This document shows, piece after piece, positions 7,261-15,150 of a DNA stretch of 64,000 nt. The notes beneath the pieces are model-generated. The model saw only the letters and a program-made list of their open reading frames with translations, was not told where the DNA came from and ran no database searches. Every line of letters starts with the position of its first letter. Position 1 is the stretch's first letter. The DNA comes from a virus: the IMG/VR virus record IMGVR_UViG_3300039106_000244, positions 1-64,000 of that record. The stretch is one strand, 5' to 3'. A program made the position numbers and the translations under genes.

Positions 7261-8541
7261 ATGTCTACAGCAACAGCAACAACTAGCACAGAAAAGAAAA
7301 AAGTAGTTACAGTAACAGATGCACGTATTGATGGTATAGTACGTGAAAAACTTATTACTGCACGTATTGCGCTATTACTTAAAGCGCCGTTTTTTGGTAA
7401 CTTAGCGACACGGTTAAAATTAGTAAACGCAGATGAGTGGCTTACTACTGCGGCTACAGACGGGCGCAACTTTTATTACAATAGTGAATTTGTAAACAAA
7501 CTGCCTCAAAAACAAGTGGAGTTTTTAGTTGGGCACGAAGTGTTACACGTAGTTTACGATCACATGGGACGTAGACAAGATAGAAATCCTCAACTGTATA
7601 ACATTGCGGCAGACTACTGCGTTAACGCTGACTTAATCGATAACAGAATTGGTGAAAAAATTACAAGTGTGCCTATTTTGTTTGATAAGAAATATGCAGG
7701 TATGAGCTCAGAAGAAGTGTATGACTTGCTATACGAAAATGCTGAGAAAATTGACATTAGCGAGTTGCTTAAACAAATGTTAGATGAACATTTAGATGAT
7801 GGCGACGATGATGGTGAAGATGGTGAAGATGGGGACAAAGAAGGTAAAGGTAGTCGCCCAGGTAAAATGACTGCTGAAGAAAAGAAAGCATTGCGTGACG
7901 AAATACGCGAAGCTGTATTGCAAGCGGCAGAAGCGGCGGGTGCAGGTAACTTGCCAGCTGGTGTTAAACGTATGATTAATACGCTTACAAACCCACAATT
8001 AAACTGGCGTGAGTTGATTCGTCAACAAGTACAAAGTTTAGTAAAAGCCGACTTTACTTGGGCACGTACGAATCGTAAAGGGCAACACTTAGATGCGATT
8101 TTGCCTGGTAATAATTTTGCAGAAACAATTGATGTTAGTGTTAGTATTGATGCGTCAGGTAGTATGAGCAACGAAATGTTACATGATATCTTAAGTGAAG
8201 TTAAAGGTATTATGGAAGCGTTTGATGACTTCAAACTTGATGTATGGACATTTGATACTAACGTTTACGGGTACGAAAAATACACGCCAGACAACATCGA
8301 CGATATTGACAGCTACGAATTACAAGGTGGTGGCGGTACAGACTTTGAATGTAACTGGGAATTTATGCGTGAAAATGAAATTGCGCCTAAATTGTTTATT
8401 ATGTTTACAGATGGATACCCAGGGGGCGGATGGGGTGATGAGAATTACGCAGATACATTGTTTGTAATTCACGGTACTACAAGTATCGAAGCACCATTTG
8501 GTATTACAGCTTATTATGATTTATCGAAAGGAAGTAATTAA
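7261..8541 (+). CDS. VWA-like protein with N-terminal metallopeptidase domain (MoxR partner)
   Basis: 426 residues. The N-terminal half is a DUF2201-type putative metallopeptidase domain, with the HExxH-like motif GHEVLH (His92, Glu93, His96). A very acidic linker follows at about 178-197 (DDGDDDGEDGEDGDKEG). The C-terminal half is a VWA-like domain with the MIDAS motif DASGSMS at about 297 and a later FTDGYPGG loop. This composition is common in proteins encoded next to MoxR ATPases. It probably works with the MoxR protein at 4940 in a chaperone or maturation complex; the client is unknown. Its stop overlaps the next start (TAATG). Confidence 0.9.
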   Translation: MSTATATTSTEKKKVVTVTDARIDGIVREKLITARIALLLKAPFFGNLATRLKLVNADEWLTTAATDGRNFYYNSEFVNKLPQKQVEFLVGHEVLHVVYDHMGRRQDRNPQLYNIAADYCVNADLIDNRIGEKITSVPILFDKKYAGMSSEEVYDLLYENAEKIDISELLKQMLDEHLDDGDDDGEDGEDGDKEGKGSRPGKMTAEEKKALRDEIREAVLQAAEAAGAGNLPAGVKRMINTLTNPQLNWRELIRQQVQSLVKADFTWARTNRKGQHLDAILPGNNFAETIDVSVSIDASGSMSNEMLHDILSEVKGIMEAFDDFKLDVWTFDTNVYGYEKYTPDNIDDIDSYELQGGGGTDFECNWEFMRENEIAPKLFIMFTDGYPGGGWGDENYADTLFVIHGTTSIEAPFGITAYYDLSKGSN

Positions 8542-8852
8542 TGGCAACCTATCAAAGTTTTTCGCATAGCCCAACCGAGTATGCGGCTGCACTAACCAAC
8601 CAGACTCATGTAACACTCGGTTGGTTAGTCAATCGTAATTATATCACTGAAGAGGCTTATGAAGAGTTAGTAAGCACACTGATAGTAGCTAATGTACAAC
8701 ATCACAAAAGTTGGGGCCAAAAGGTGATAGAACATTTATTTAGTAAAGAGTCAACTGATGATGCCTGGGTGTTTCCACTTGTGCTAGTAGATAAATTTGT
8801 TAAGCAAGACAAATTACCCAAACCAACCAAACCAAAGTTGGAGATTGTGTAA
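8541..8852 (+). CDS. hypothetical protein (103 aa)
   Basis: 103 residues, mostly helical by eye (TEYAAALTNQTHVTLGWLVN, ITEEAYEELVSTLIVANVQ), with a Lys/Pro tail. Translationally coupled to the VWA gene by a TAATG overlap, so it may be co-expressed with the MoxR-VWA pair. Not recognised. Confidence 0.75.
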   Translation: MATYQSFSHSPTEYAAALTNQTHVTLGWLVNRNYITEEAYEELVSTLIVANVQHHKSWGQKVIEHLFSKESTDDAWVFPLVLVDKFVKQDKLPKPTKPKLEIV

Positions 8853-9200
8853 GTGACAATTAACGCTTACATTTTTGCTTGGGACAATACAGGCATCGAA
8901 GCTGTTATTCCAATTACGCAGTATGAGCAAGTTGATCGCGATAACACAATGCGCATACTAGGTAATGAGCCGACTATACGTAATCCGGTGAATGGTATTT
9001 TACAAATGCTGATACTACGTGCTAAAGCAAATCCGCAACGTCACTATGAAATCTATAGTGTGGATTGTAATATTGAGTTAGATGAAGAATACTGGAAAGA
9101 AGCATGGGAAAGTGATCCGCAAGGGTGTGCTGACTTAGTGCGTGAACGTGGCATTAAATTATACAGTGACAGACAAACGTCTAAGCCTGTAATTAGTTAA
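8853..9200 (+). CDS. hypothetical protein (115 aa, GTG start)
   Basis: 115 residues. The GTG start at 8853 follows the previous stop without a gap. An N-terminal beta-rich segment (AYIFAWDNTGIEAVIPITQY) is followed by an acidic helical region (IELDEEYWKEAWESDPQGCA). Not recognised. The start choice is supported by exact abutment; no later ATG keeps the conserved-looking N-terminus. Confidence 0.72.
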   Translation: MTINAYIFAWDNTGIEAVIPITQYEQVDRDNTMRILGNEPTIRNPVNGILQMLILRAKANPQRHYEIYSVDCNIELDEEYWKEAWESDPQGCADLVRERGIKLYSDRQTSKPVIS

Positions 9201-9208
9201 GGAATAGT

Positions 9209-9445
9209 ATGAACGAACGAATTAGAGAAATTGCAGAACAAGCTACAATTCAAGAAGGCAGTCATGGTGCGTTTGGTGAACCAACTATAAATGAATATGT
9301 TGATTTAGAAAAGTTAGCTGAGTTGATTGTTCTTGAAATGTGTAATGTGTTAGACAAAGCACAGTGGGACAAAGGTGAAGATTGGGTCTGTGCTGATGGC
9401 ACACGGATCATACCGCAGATTAAAGAACATTTCGGAGTTGAATAA
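9209..9445 (+). CDS. small phage protein, MNERI...EHFGVE family (copy 1)
   Basis: 78 residues. It begins MNERIREIAEQA and ends IPQIKEHFGVE; the central DLEKLAELIVLEMCN is a probable helix. It is a tandem paralogue of the next gene, sharing the MNERI start, the E(K/F)(L/A)AELI helix and the KEHFGV end. Small proteins of this pattern are common in tailed phages with no known function. The start overlaps the following gene (TAATG). Confidence 0.8.
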   Translation: MNERIREIAEQATIQEGSHGAFGEPTINEYVDLEKLAELIVLEMCNVLDKAQWDKGEDWVCADGTRIIPQIKEHFGVE

Positions 9446-9657
9446 TGAACGAACGAATTAAAGAACTATTGTTAAAAGTTGTTCATATGCAAGGTGAGGA
9501 TGGTGAATATTTGCCGTCTTTAGTTACAGAAGAACACATAGAAAAGTTTGCTGAGTTGATTATTAAAAAATGTTGCAAAATGATGATTGATTTAGAAATC
9601 AAATATCCAGCTAATCTTACTGTGCGAGATATTAAAGAACATTTTGGAGTTAAATGA
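9445..9657 (+). CDS. small phage protein, MNERI...EHFGVK family (copy 2)
   Basis: 70 residues, MNERIKELLLKVVHMQ to DIKEHFGVK, with the helix IEKFAELIIKKCCKM. It is a tandem duplicate of the gene at 9209, diverged in the centre. It overlaps its neighbours at both ends (TAATG and ATGA), so it sits in a translationally coupled chain. Confidence 0.8.
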   Translation: MNERIKELLLKVVHMQGEDGEYLPSLVTEEHIEKFAELIIKKCCKMMIDLEIKYPANLTVRDIKEHFGVK

Positions 9658-9869
9658 TGGATAAACAGGAATTATGCGACCAGCTTAAAGCTATCTCAGA
9701 TAGTATTGCAAAACTTGAATCTAGCTTGCCGTATGATTATGAACAGCATGACCCGGACAATGCGTTCTTAGCAGAAATACGCCAGAACATTTACGTGGTA
9801 CGCAGACAGCTTGGTAATGTACGTGAATCAGTTAAAGATCCACGCAATTGGATAAGGGGATGTAAATAA
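9654..9869 (+). CDS. hypothetical protein (71 aa)
   Basis: 71 residues, helical (LCDQLKAISDSIAKLESSLP, LAEIRQNIYVVRRQL), ending RNWIRGCK. The start overlaps the previous stop by 4 bases (ATGA). The stop overlaps an ATG that opens only a 5-codon frame, so nothing further is called there. Not recognised. Confidence 0.72.
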   Translation: MMDKQELCDQLKAISDSIAKLESSLPYDYEQHDPDNAFLAEIRQNIYVVRRQLGNVRESVKDPRNWIRGCK

Positions 9870-9878
9870 TGGAGTTAA

Positions 9879-11369
9879 GTGATTAATAAAAAAATTCTTT
9901 GTTTAGGAAATAGCTCCGAAGATACCGACCTCAGAGCTAAACAAATTGCGTACGAGCAAAATTTGTCTTATCACGGACTATTAACCGAATTTAGAGATAC
10001 AGTTGCAGGATGTTATCAAACCAGTGTGTATGATATGGCATATGGCGAGTTGATTGAATTAGCTAATAGTATAGATGAATTAATAATTTTAGATCAGGCC
10101 AAAGAAACGTATTTAGATGAACATGCGTTTTATCAAACTATAAGTTTAGGTAAACAATTAAAGTCTATATGCAATGTTATATTTTTAGATACGTCATTTA
10201 ATGATACAATTGAGGACGAGTTAAAAACAAATAAAAGTATATGCATATTACCGTTTATACAGTCAGTTACTATAAATGGCAATTTACATACTTGCTGTAG
10301 ATCTGATAATCCTTTATCAAAATTTGATCCGTTAATTAAATATTCTGATGATAGTAATCGCAATTTAATTAAGCAGAAAATGATAGCAGGTGAAAATTTA
10401 GATCACTATTGTAAAATATGTTATGATCTCGAAGATAAAGAAATTGTAAGTCCGCGAATTACACAAACAATCGAATGGGCAAATAGATTAAACATAAAAA
10501 ATATCAATGAATTAAGTCAACTAACTGGTCCAATATATTATGATATACAAGCAGGTAACAAGTGTAATCTAATGTGTAGAATGTGCAATTCCGATTATAG
10601 TAGTCTAATTGCAAAAGAAAATCAGAAACTAAAAATTGTTAATGATACCGATTATCAATACACTGGTTTTGATATTATTGATATTGAGAAAATAGAAAAA
10701 TTATATGTTGCAGGTGGTGAGCCGACAATTATGCCGGAACTGCATAAATTTTTAGAAGAATGTATAGCAAAGAAAAAAACAAATTTTGAAATACAACTTA
10801 ATACAAATGCAGTATCATTGAGTACTAAATTTAAATCTCTTATAAAACATTTTAGTAATTTTAATTTTGAAATTAGCGTCGACGGATATGACTTGGTTAA
10901 TCAATATATTCGGTGGCCTACTAAGTGGAATAAATTAATTAATAATATTGATTATTTGCATAACGCAGGATATAAAATATCATTTAATTCTGTTGTTTCA
11001 ATATATAATATTGCTAGTTTACATTCAACTATTAATTTTTTAAGCAATCGTTATAAGAATTTGCCAATACATTTAACTGAAGTAGATTTTCAAGATAATA
11101 TATTATCACCGTATGTATTTCCAAATGCTACACTTGTTATTGTTGAGTTAGATAAAATTAAAAAATTAGATGCATATAAAAATGATCGTGTATTAAAAAG
11201 TAAGATAGATGAATACTTAGATTATTTTACAAATAGTCATAAGGTTGATTTAATAACGCTAGCGGCATTTTTTAAGTACAATGATAAATTAGATGTAGCA
11301 AGAGATATACAGCTGGTAGATTATATACCAGAATTAGAACAATGTCGGTTAATAAAAGGAGTTAAATAA
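9879..11369 (+). CDS. radical SAM protein with N-terminal SPASM/twitch-like Cys motif
   Basis: 496 residues, GTG start with GGAG 4 nt upstream. Order of parts: residues 1-118 unrecognised; 119-185 an auxiliary-cluster-like Cys pattern (Cys122, Cys139-Cys140, Cys178, Cys181); radical SAM core with Cys229, Cys233, Cys236 (NKCNLMCRMC); GGEP at about 285. In textbook SPASM/twitch enzymes the auxiliary cluster lies after the core; here it precedes it, as in four other genes at 33-40 kb. It is more AT-rich than the small genes around it, which suggests separate acquisition. The substrate is unknown; expressed with a chain of small plus-strand genes. Its stop overlaps the next start (TAATG). Confidence 0.87.
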   Translation: MINKKILCLGNSSEDTDLRAKQIAYEQNLSYHGLLTEFRDTVAGCYQTSVYDMAYGELIELANSIDELIILDQAKETYLDEHAFYQTISLGKQLKSICNVIFLDTSFNDTIEDELKTNKSICILPFIQSVTINGNLHTCCRSDNPLSKFDPLIKYSDDSNRNLIKQKMIAGENLDHYCKICYDLEDKEIVSPRITQTIEWANRLNIKNINELSQLTGPIYYDIQAGNKCNLMCRMCNSDYSSLIAKENQKLKIVNDTDYQYTGFDIIDIEKIEKLYVAGGEPTIMPELHKFLEECIAKKKTNFEIQLNTNAVSLSTKFKSLIKHFSNFNFEISVDGYDLVNQYIRWPTKWNKLINNIDYLHNAGYKISFNSVVSIYNIASLHSTINFLSNRYKNLPIHLTEVDFQDNILSPYVFPNATLVIVELDKIKKLDAYKNDRVLKSKIDEYLDYFTNSHKVDLITLAAFFKYNDKLDVARDIQLVDYIPELEQCRLIKGVK

Positions 11370-11782
11370 TGCCAACATATTGGAATACAATACAGAAAAT
11401 TAAACGTGTAGAAGCCATGGCAAATAAGATGGGCTTTGAATTTTCTCCAGGACGAGGTCACTACATAGATAGCGGCGACTCTATTCATCTCGTTCCATTA
11501 GGCGATGCACTTCCACACTACAGACGTGGTGCTGAGATTTTTAGTGGGTCAGTCGAAGACATTGGTACTTGGTTAGAAGGATTACTGTGGGCTCGTAACT
11601 ATGATGAGATGCTTAGAGTTAGCAATGAAAAGAAACGTACAGAACGTGAACAGACTGAACGTAACAAACAGTTAATGAAAACGATTAAGTCAGGTAAGTT
11701 AGTCGAAGGTCCACTCGGATATGGTGATGACGATGACATCGATTCGGACGAAGAAGATGAATATGATCAAATCCCATTTTAG
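11369..11782 (+). CDS. hypothetical protein with acidic tail (137 aa)
   Basis: 137 residues. The N-terminal half is globular (MANKMGFEFSPGRGHYIDSG, then LVPLGDALPHYRRGAE). A charged helix follows (EKKRTEREQTERNKQLMKTI) and the tail is strongly acidic (DDDDIDSDEEDEYD). Not recognised. Coupled to the preceding radical SAM gene by TAATG. The acidic tail could bind basic or metal-containing partners, but that is only a guess. Confidence 0.75.
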   Translation: MPTYWNTIQKIKRVEAMANKMGFEFSPGRGHYIDSGDSIHLVPLGDALPHYRRGAEIFSGSVEDIGTWLEGLLWARNYDEMLRVSNEKKRTEREQTERNKQLMKTIKSGKLVEGPLGYGDDDDIDSDEEDEYDQIPF

Positions 11783-11791
11783 GAAAATATA

Positions 11792-12247
11792 ATGACAAAA
11801 CTAATCGACGCATTGCCAGACGCATTAACAGACTGCACTAAAGAACAAGCACCGTGGACTACATTAGTAGAAGAGGATTTCCACATTGCTATTTTCAAAG
11901 ACGGTTTTCCTGTTAGTAATGGCCACTTGCTCTTTGTGCCAAAGTATAATACAATAGATATATTAGCCGACGCAGTAGCCGATGCTGTTGCACAAGGACA
12001 ACGTTTAGTAGCCACAGGTAAGTGCGATGGATACAACATTGGTATTAATATTGGTGCGGCGGCCGGACAAACAGTTGCGTGGCCACATGTGCATATGATT
12101 CCGAGGTACGAAGGTGATGTAACTGACCCACGTGGCGGTGTACGAAATGTTATTCCTCGCTTAGGCAATTACAAGCGTGAAGGTATTAGTGATGCGTATG
12201 ATGAAGTAAACAAATGGTACGGTGGTTTTGGTGATTCACGAGATTAA
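11792..12247 (+). CDS. HIT-family hydrolase/transferase
   Basis: 151 residues, the normal length for the HIT (histidine triad) family. Family blocks are visible: FPVSNGHLLFVPK at about 39-51, YNIGINIGAAAGQTV at 81-95 and WPHVHMIPRYEGDVTDPRGG at 97-116. The triad reads W97-x-H99-x-H101: the first His is replaced by Trp, while the middle His, the usual nucleophile (His99), and the third are kept. HIT proteins hydrolyse nucleoside phosphoramidates or dinucleoside polyphosphates; the substrate here is unknown. Its stop overlaps an upstream ATG of the next frame. Confidence 0.9.
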   Translation: MTKLIDALPDALTDCTKEQAPWTTLVEEDFHIAIFKDGFPVSNGHLLFVPKYNTIDILADAVADAVAQGQRLVATGKCDGYNIGINIGAAAGQTVAWPHVHMIPRYEGDVTDPRGGVRNVIPRLGNYKREGISDAYDEVNKWYGGFGDSRD

Positions 12248-12258
12248 TGGAGAATAAA

Positions 12259-12753
12259 ATGAACTTAAAAGATTTCATGGAAGTAATTGATTACAAAATC
12301 ACAGAAGGTAGTGAGTATCAGTGGTCTTGTTTTGGTAACAATGCATACACATTAGATAGTTGGAATGGCGAACAAGACGGGCATACTGTATCAGCAATAT
12401 TTGATACTAAAGATCAAACGGTATATACAATGATGGCATATGATTACATTGCAAATCGTGCATATCGTTGGATGAATCCAGAGTTTATTACAGTTTATAA
12501 AGCAGAATGTGAAAGCAGAAACTGCAATGACGAAGCATGGGAACATGTTGAATATGTTGACTTAGAAGTCGAAGAAGACTTTTTAGAAAAAGCACGTGCA
12601 ATCGTATTAGGGTCAGACTACGATACACGTATTCAAGTTCCGTTAGACTTTGACAAAGAAACAACGTTTCAACTTATGCAACTTGCGCACAAAGCAGACT
12701 TAACGCTTAATAAGTATGTTGAGAAAATTCTACGTGATGAATTAGGAGTATAA
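12259..12753 (+). CDS. hypothetical protein with RHH-like C-terminus (164 aa)
   Basis: 164 residues from ATG 12259. An in-frame ATG at 12247 exists, but the GGAGA that follows it sits 6 nt before 12259 and works as the ribosome site, so the later start is chosen. The C-terminal segment (FQLMQLAHKADLTLNKYVEK) reads like the two-helix part of a ribbon-helix-helix protein. The first ~100 residues are acidic, with many aromatic residues. The function is not recognised; a DNA-binding role is possible but weakly supported. Confidence 0.75.
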   Translation: MNLKDFMEVIDYKITEGSEYQWSCFGNNAYTLDSWNGEQDGHTVSAIFDTKDQTVYTMMAYDYIANRAYRWMNPEFITVYKAECESRNCNDEAWEHVEYVDLEVEEDFLEKARAIVLGSDYDTRIQVPLDFDKETTFQLMQLAHKADLTLNKYVEKILRDELGV

Positions 12754-12754
12754 T

Positions 12755-12919
12755 ATGAATCCAGATAAAAATGAATGGGGTGTATGGAAGACTGCATATA
12801 AACACGTAGTTACAGTTCCGGGTGGTCATGTGTTTATTAATCCTATCGAAGAGCGATTAAAGACTGGTGACTTTACAGAAGCCAATGCTGAACTTGCTCG
12901 CATTATGAAGTTGAAATAA
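12755..12919 (+). CDS. small hypothetical protein (54 aa)
   Basis: 54 residues, MNPDKNEWGVWKTAYKHVVT to ELARIMKLK. The start follows the previous stop by one base and the stop overlaps the next ATG (TAATG), fitting the coupled chain. AGGAG within the previous gene (12743-12747) supplies the ribosome site. Not recognised. Confidence 0.72.
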   Translation: MNPDKNEWGVWKTAYKHVVTVPGGHVFINPIEERLKTGDFTEANAELARIMKLK

Positions 12920-13137
12920 TGTTCGAATATAGTTGGGACCTAGACACAAATGATCCAATGATTATATTGTTTAAGCATAACAGCAAAGTGGTGCAACGTG
13001 TATTTCTTGGTGAGGCAATGGAAATGGCAGGTAAAACTGCCGTAATGAAACATGTTAATGCATGCAATAATACTCCATGGCTTATTACGTGGCATGACGA
13101 AATGTGGACTGCTCTTAAAGATACAAAGGCGATATAA
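12919..13137 (+). CDS. hypothetical protein (72 aa)
   Basis: 72 residues, MFEYSWDLDTNDPMIILFKH to WTALKDTKAI; a mixed alpha/beta pattern by eye. Both ends overlap neighbours by one base (TAATG), indicating coupled translation. Not recognised. Confidence 0.72.
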   Translation: MFEYSWDLDTNDPMIILFKHNSKVVQRVFLGEAMEMAGKTAVMKHVNACNNTPWLITWHDEMWTALKDTKAI

Positions 13138-13589
13138 TGGAAGAAGTTTATTACAAAAAAGTTGGTAATAAGTATGTTGCAGTTAGTTACTACAATCACG
13201 AAGTTATGGATAGTGTCCCGCTTGGCTCGCATCTTATAATTAAGCGTGAAGGAAGTACAAGTCGACGCAACAATATTACTCCAGCGTTTGCTCCTATGAT
13301 TGCAGCTGGATATTATGCCGAGTCTGCCATCGTTGCGTCAATTGTAAAAGCAAGTGAGCTACGTCCGACTAATAAACTGCCGTTAACTCCTAAGCAAGCA
13401 GAAGCGTGGCATGCGTTAGCGGAAGCGTTTGGTACAGAAACACATGCGCTGACTTATGGTAGCTATCAAGATGCGGCTTCAGCGGGTGTTAAAGCAATGA
13501 CTGTCGAAGCAGAGAAGTTACTTGCGCATCCATCGGTACGTGCCGCATATAATCACTTTTTACTAACTTGCGAGCTTGTTAATGCTTAA
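13137..13589 (+). CDS. hypothetical protein (150 aa)
   Basis: 150 residues. The N-terminal beta-rich part (EEVYYKKVGNKYVAVSYY, then a short Arg-rich loop) is followed by a long helical Ala-rich part (PLTPKQAEAWHALAEAF, AEKLLAHPSVRAAYNHF). It resembles conserved proteins of unknown function in aquatic T4-like phages (from memory, not checked). Coupled on both sides by overlaps. Confidence 0.75.
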   Translation: MEEVYYKKVGNKYVAVSYYNHEVMDSVPLGSHLIIKREGSTSRRNNITPAFAPMIAAGYYAESAIVASIVKASELRPTNKLPLTPKQAEAWHALAEAFGTETHALTYGSYQDAASAGVKAMTVEAEKLLAHPSVRAAYNHFLLTCELVNA

Positions 13590-13875
13590 ACACAATGAGC
13601 CAAACCCGTTAAACATACACGGGTTACGACAAGTTAATCACTGTCCGCCGCACTTCACTCCTGTGATATTTAATCTTGTAGTACAAGAGAAAGACTTAAT
13701 CGACTGGCTATATGAAAACTTAGAAGGACGTTTCTACTCTGGACAAATTGATGTTAGACAAGAGTCTGGTGTTATCGCACGTCAGCAATGTATTGCATTT
13801 GAACAATCCTCTGAAGCGAGCTATTTCGCAATGTTCTTAACACAAATTAATTCAATAAAATACCTTATTTTCTAG
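13582..13875 (+). CDS. hypothetical protein (97 aa)
   Basis: 97 residues from ATG 13582, overlapping the preceding gene by 8 bases; an upstream TTG at 13576 is less likely. Beginning MLKHNEPNPLNIHGLRQVN, with a central LIDWLYENLEGRFYSGQI and C-terminal ASYFAMFLTQINS. Not recognised. The stop codon lies at the centre of a 16-bp palindrome (13866-13881). Confidence 0.72.
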   Translation: MLKHNEPNPLNIHGLRQVNHCPPHFTPVIFNLVVQEKDLIDWLYENLEGRFYSGQIDVRQESGVIARQQCIAFEQSSEASYFAMFLTQINSIKYLIF

Positions 13876-13881
13876 AAAATA
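13866..13881. promoter_or_regulatory. perfect 16-bp palindrome
   Basis: TATTTTCTAGAAAATA is a perfect inverted repeat spanning the stop codon of the preceding gene. With no loop it is a poor terminator; it could be a repressor operator ahead of the gene at 13937. A weak late-box-like GTTAAATA follows at 13902-13909. Confidence 0.3.
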
Positions 13882-13936
13882 TTTCCACCTGATATAAGTT
13901 GGTTAAATACAGTTGTCCCTAAGGAGAACTTTTTAA

Positions 13937-14191
13937 ATGGCTAATACAGAAACACCCGTAGCAGACGATTCCACGCCTGTTGCATCAGCTGAAACACCAC
14001 AACCAGCACCAAGTTTAACACTTCAAGATTTAATTTTTGTTGCACAAATCATTCAATTTACCAGTCAACGCGGCGTTTATAAAGCCGAAGAGTTACAAAA
14101 CGTTGGCACACTTTATAACAAATTAATTGCATTTTTAGACAGCGTTGGTGCAATTACTAAGACAGACCAGACTGCTGCACCGGAGAATTAA
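13937..14191 (+). CDS. conserved phage hypothetical protein (84 aa)
   Basis: 84 residues. The Ala/Pro/Thr-rich flexible N-terminus (about 1-26) is followed by one compact helical domain: LTLQDLIFVAQIIQFTSQRG and FKAEEL-like VYKAEELQNVGTLYNKLIAF. I recall this pattern in T4-like cyanophages and related marine phages, always without a known function. Strong ribosome site AAGGAGA at 13921-13927. It opens a new three-gene coupled group with 14193 and 14800. Confidence 0.8.
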   Translation: MANTETPVADDSTPVASAETPQPAPSLTLQDLIFVAQIIQFTSQRGVYKAEELQNVGTLYNKLIAFLDSVGAITKTDQTAAPEN

Positions 14192-14192
14192 G

Positions 14193-14834
14193 ATGATTAA
14201 GCACGTAGGTAAACACAATAACAAGCGAGTTGTTATTGCATATAAGCAAGTCCCAGATGAAGATCATATGTGTTTGGTAATTTACAGTGAATCATTACCA
14301 ATGCGTATACACGATGAAGTAATGAAAGTATTAGAAAGTGCCGCAGGTCAAGATGCAAATGACTTTGCTGATGCATTATTCCGTCATACTATGCCAGATG
14401 GTGTTAATTGCTTAAATGCAATTCATCGTGGTGGATTGCTATCTAAAGTACCAACTAACCAAGTTATTGTAACACCGACTACAGCTAGCTCAGTGCGTTT
14501 AGATGAACTAAACACAATCTTAGCAGAAATTGCTAAAGGCAAAGAAGCTACTGATAAATTAGCTAAAGCAGATGCAGGGCAACGATACGAAGGTAGAGAA
14601 TTAGGTGAACCAGCAAGAGTCACAGAAAGTGTAAATACTACATCGGCTAGTATTAATACAGATGGTGTATTATCTGATGCCGACATTGCAAATCAGCGGT
14701 TAGCACAAGCTGACAAAATGGAGGCCGAAGCTAAATCATTATTAGCAGAAGCAAAACGTTTAAAAGAAGAAGCAAAATCACTTGCCCCAAAGAGACCAAA
14801 TGTCAGAAAATCTACCAAAAAAGCCACGGCGTAA
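14193..14834 (+). CDS. hypothetical protein with coiled-coil tail (213 aa)
   Basis: 213 residues from ATG 14193, two bases after the previous stop and preceded by GGAGA; an upstream in-frame ATG at 14145 inside the previous gene is less likely. Residues 1-110 are globular (KRVVIAYKQVPDEDHMCLVI, LPMRIHDEVMKVLES). After a variable linker the C-terminus is a charged coiled coil (QADKMEAEAKSLLAEAKRLK) with a basic end. It could be a scaffold or structural protein; not recognised. Confidence 0.78.
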   Translation: MIKHVGKHNNKRVVIAYKQVPDEDHMCLVIYSESLPMRIHDEVMKVLESAAGQDANDFADALFRHTMPDGVNCLNAIHRGGLLSKVPTNQVIVTPTTASSVRLDELNTILAEIAKGKEATDKLAKADAGQRYEGRELGEPARVTESVNTTSASINTDGVLSDADIANQRLAQADKMEAEAKSLLAEAKRLKEEAKSLAPKRPNVRKSTKKATA

Positions 14835-15150
14835 ACCAACCCCGGGCAAGAAACTTAATTTAAATATTAAGAAGCGTTGGCAAGATATTGTTAGAGATGT
14901 TGATAAAAAGGAAGTACCGGTTGAAGTCTTACTACGAATTATTGTAAGACTTATTGATGGTACAGATCTTTCTATTGATGTTAGACAATTACTTGATGAT
15001 GGACAATCGGCTGAGGAAATCGAAGAATTACTCAATGAGAAATTCAGAGACCTCGACGAGTATATTGAAAATGTAGACTTCTTTATTGATATTGATAAAG
15101 TAGTTAGCACGGTGCAACCCGAGACTGACAAGGCACTAAAGAATCTATGA
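14800..15150 (+). CDS. conserved phage hypothetical protein (116 aa)
   Basis: 116 residues from ATG 14800, overlapping the previous gene by 35 bases in another frame. A Lys/Pro-rich N-terminus (LPKKPRRKPTPGKK) is followed by a compact acidic domain (IKKRWQDIVRDVDKKEVPVE, RIIVRLIDGTDLSIDVRQLL, DLDEYIENVDFFIDIDKVV). It resembles a family I know from T4-like marine phages, without assigned function. The stop overlaps the DHFR start (ATGA). Confidence 0.8.
   Translation: MSENLPKKPRRKPTPGKKLNLNIKKRWQDIVRDVDKKEVPVEVLLRIIVRLIDGTDLSIDVRQLLDDGQSAEEIEELLNEKFRDLDEYIENVDFFIDIDKVVSTVQPETDKALKNL

Noticed and set aside
9869-9886. ATG overlapping the stop of the 71-residue gene
   Set aside because: It opens only five codons; its GGAG more likely serves as the ribosome site for the GTG at 9879.
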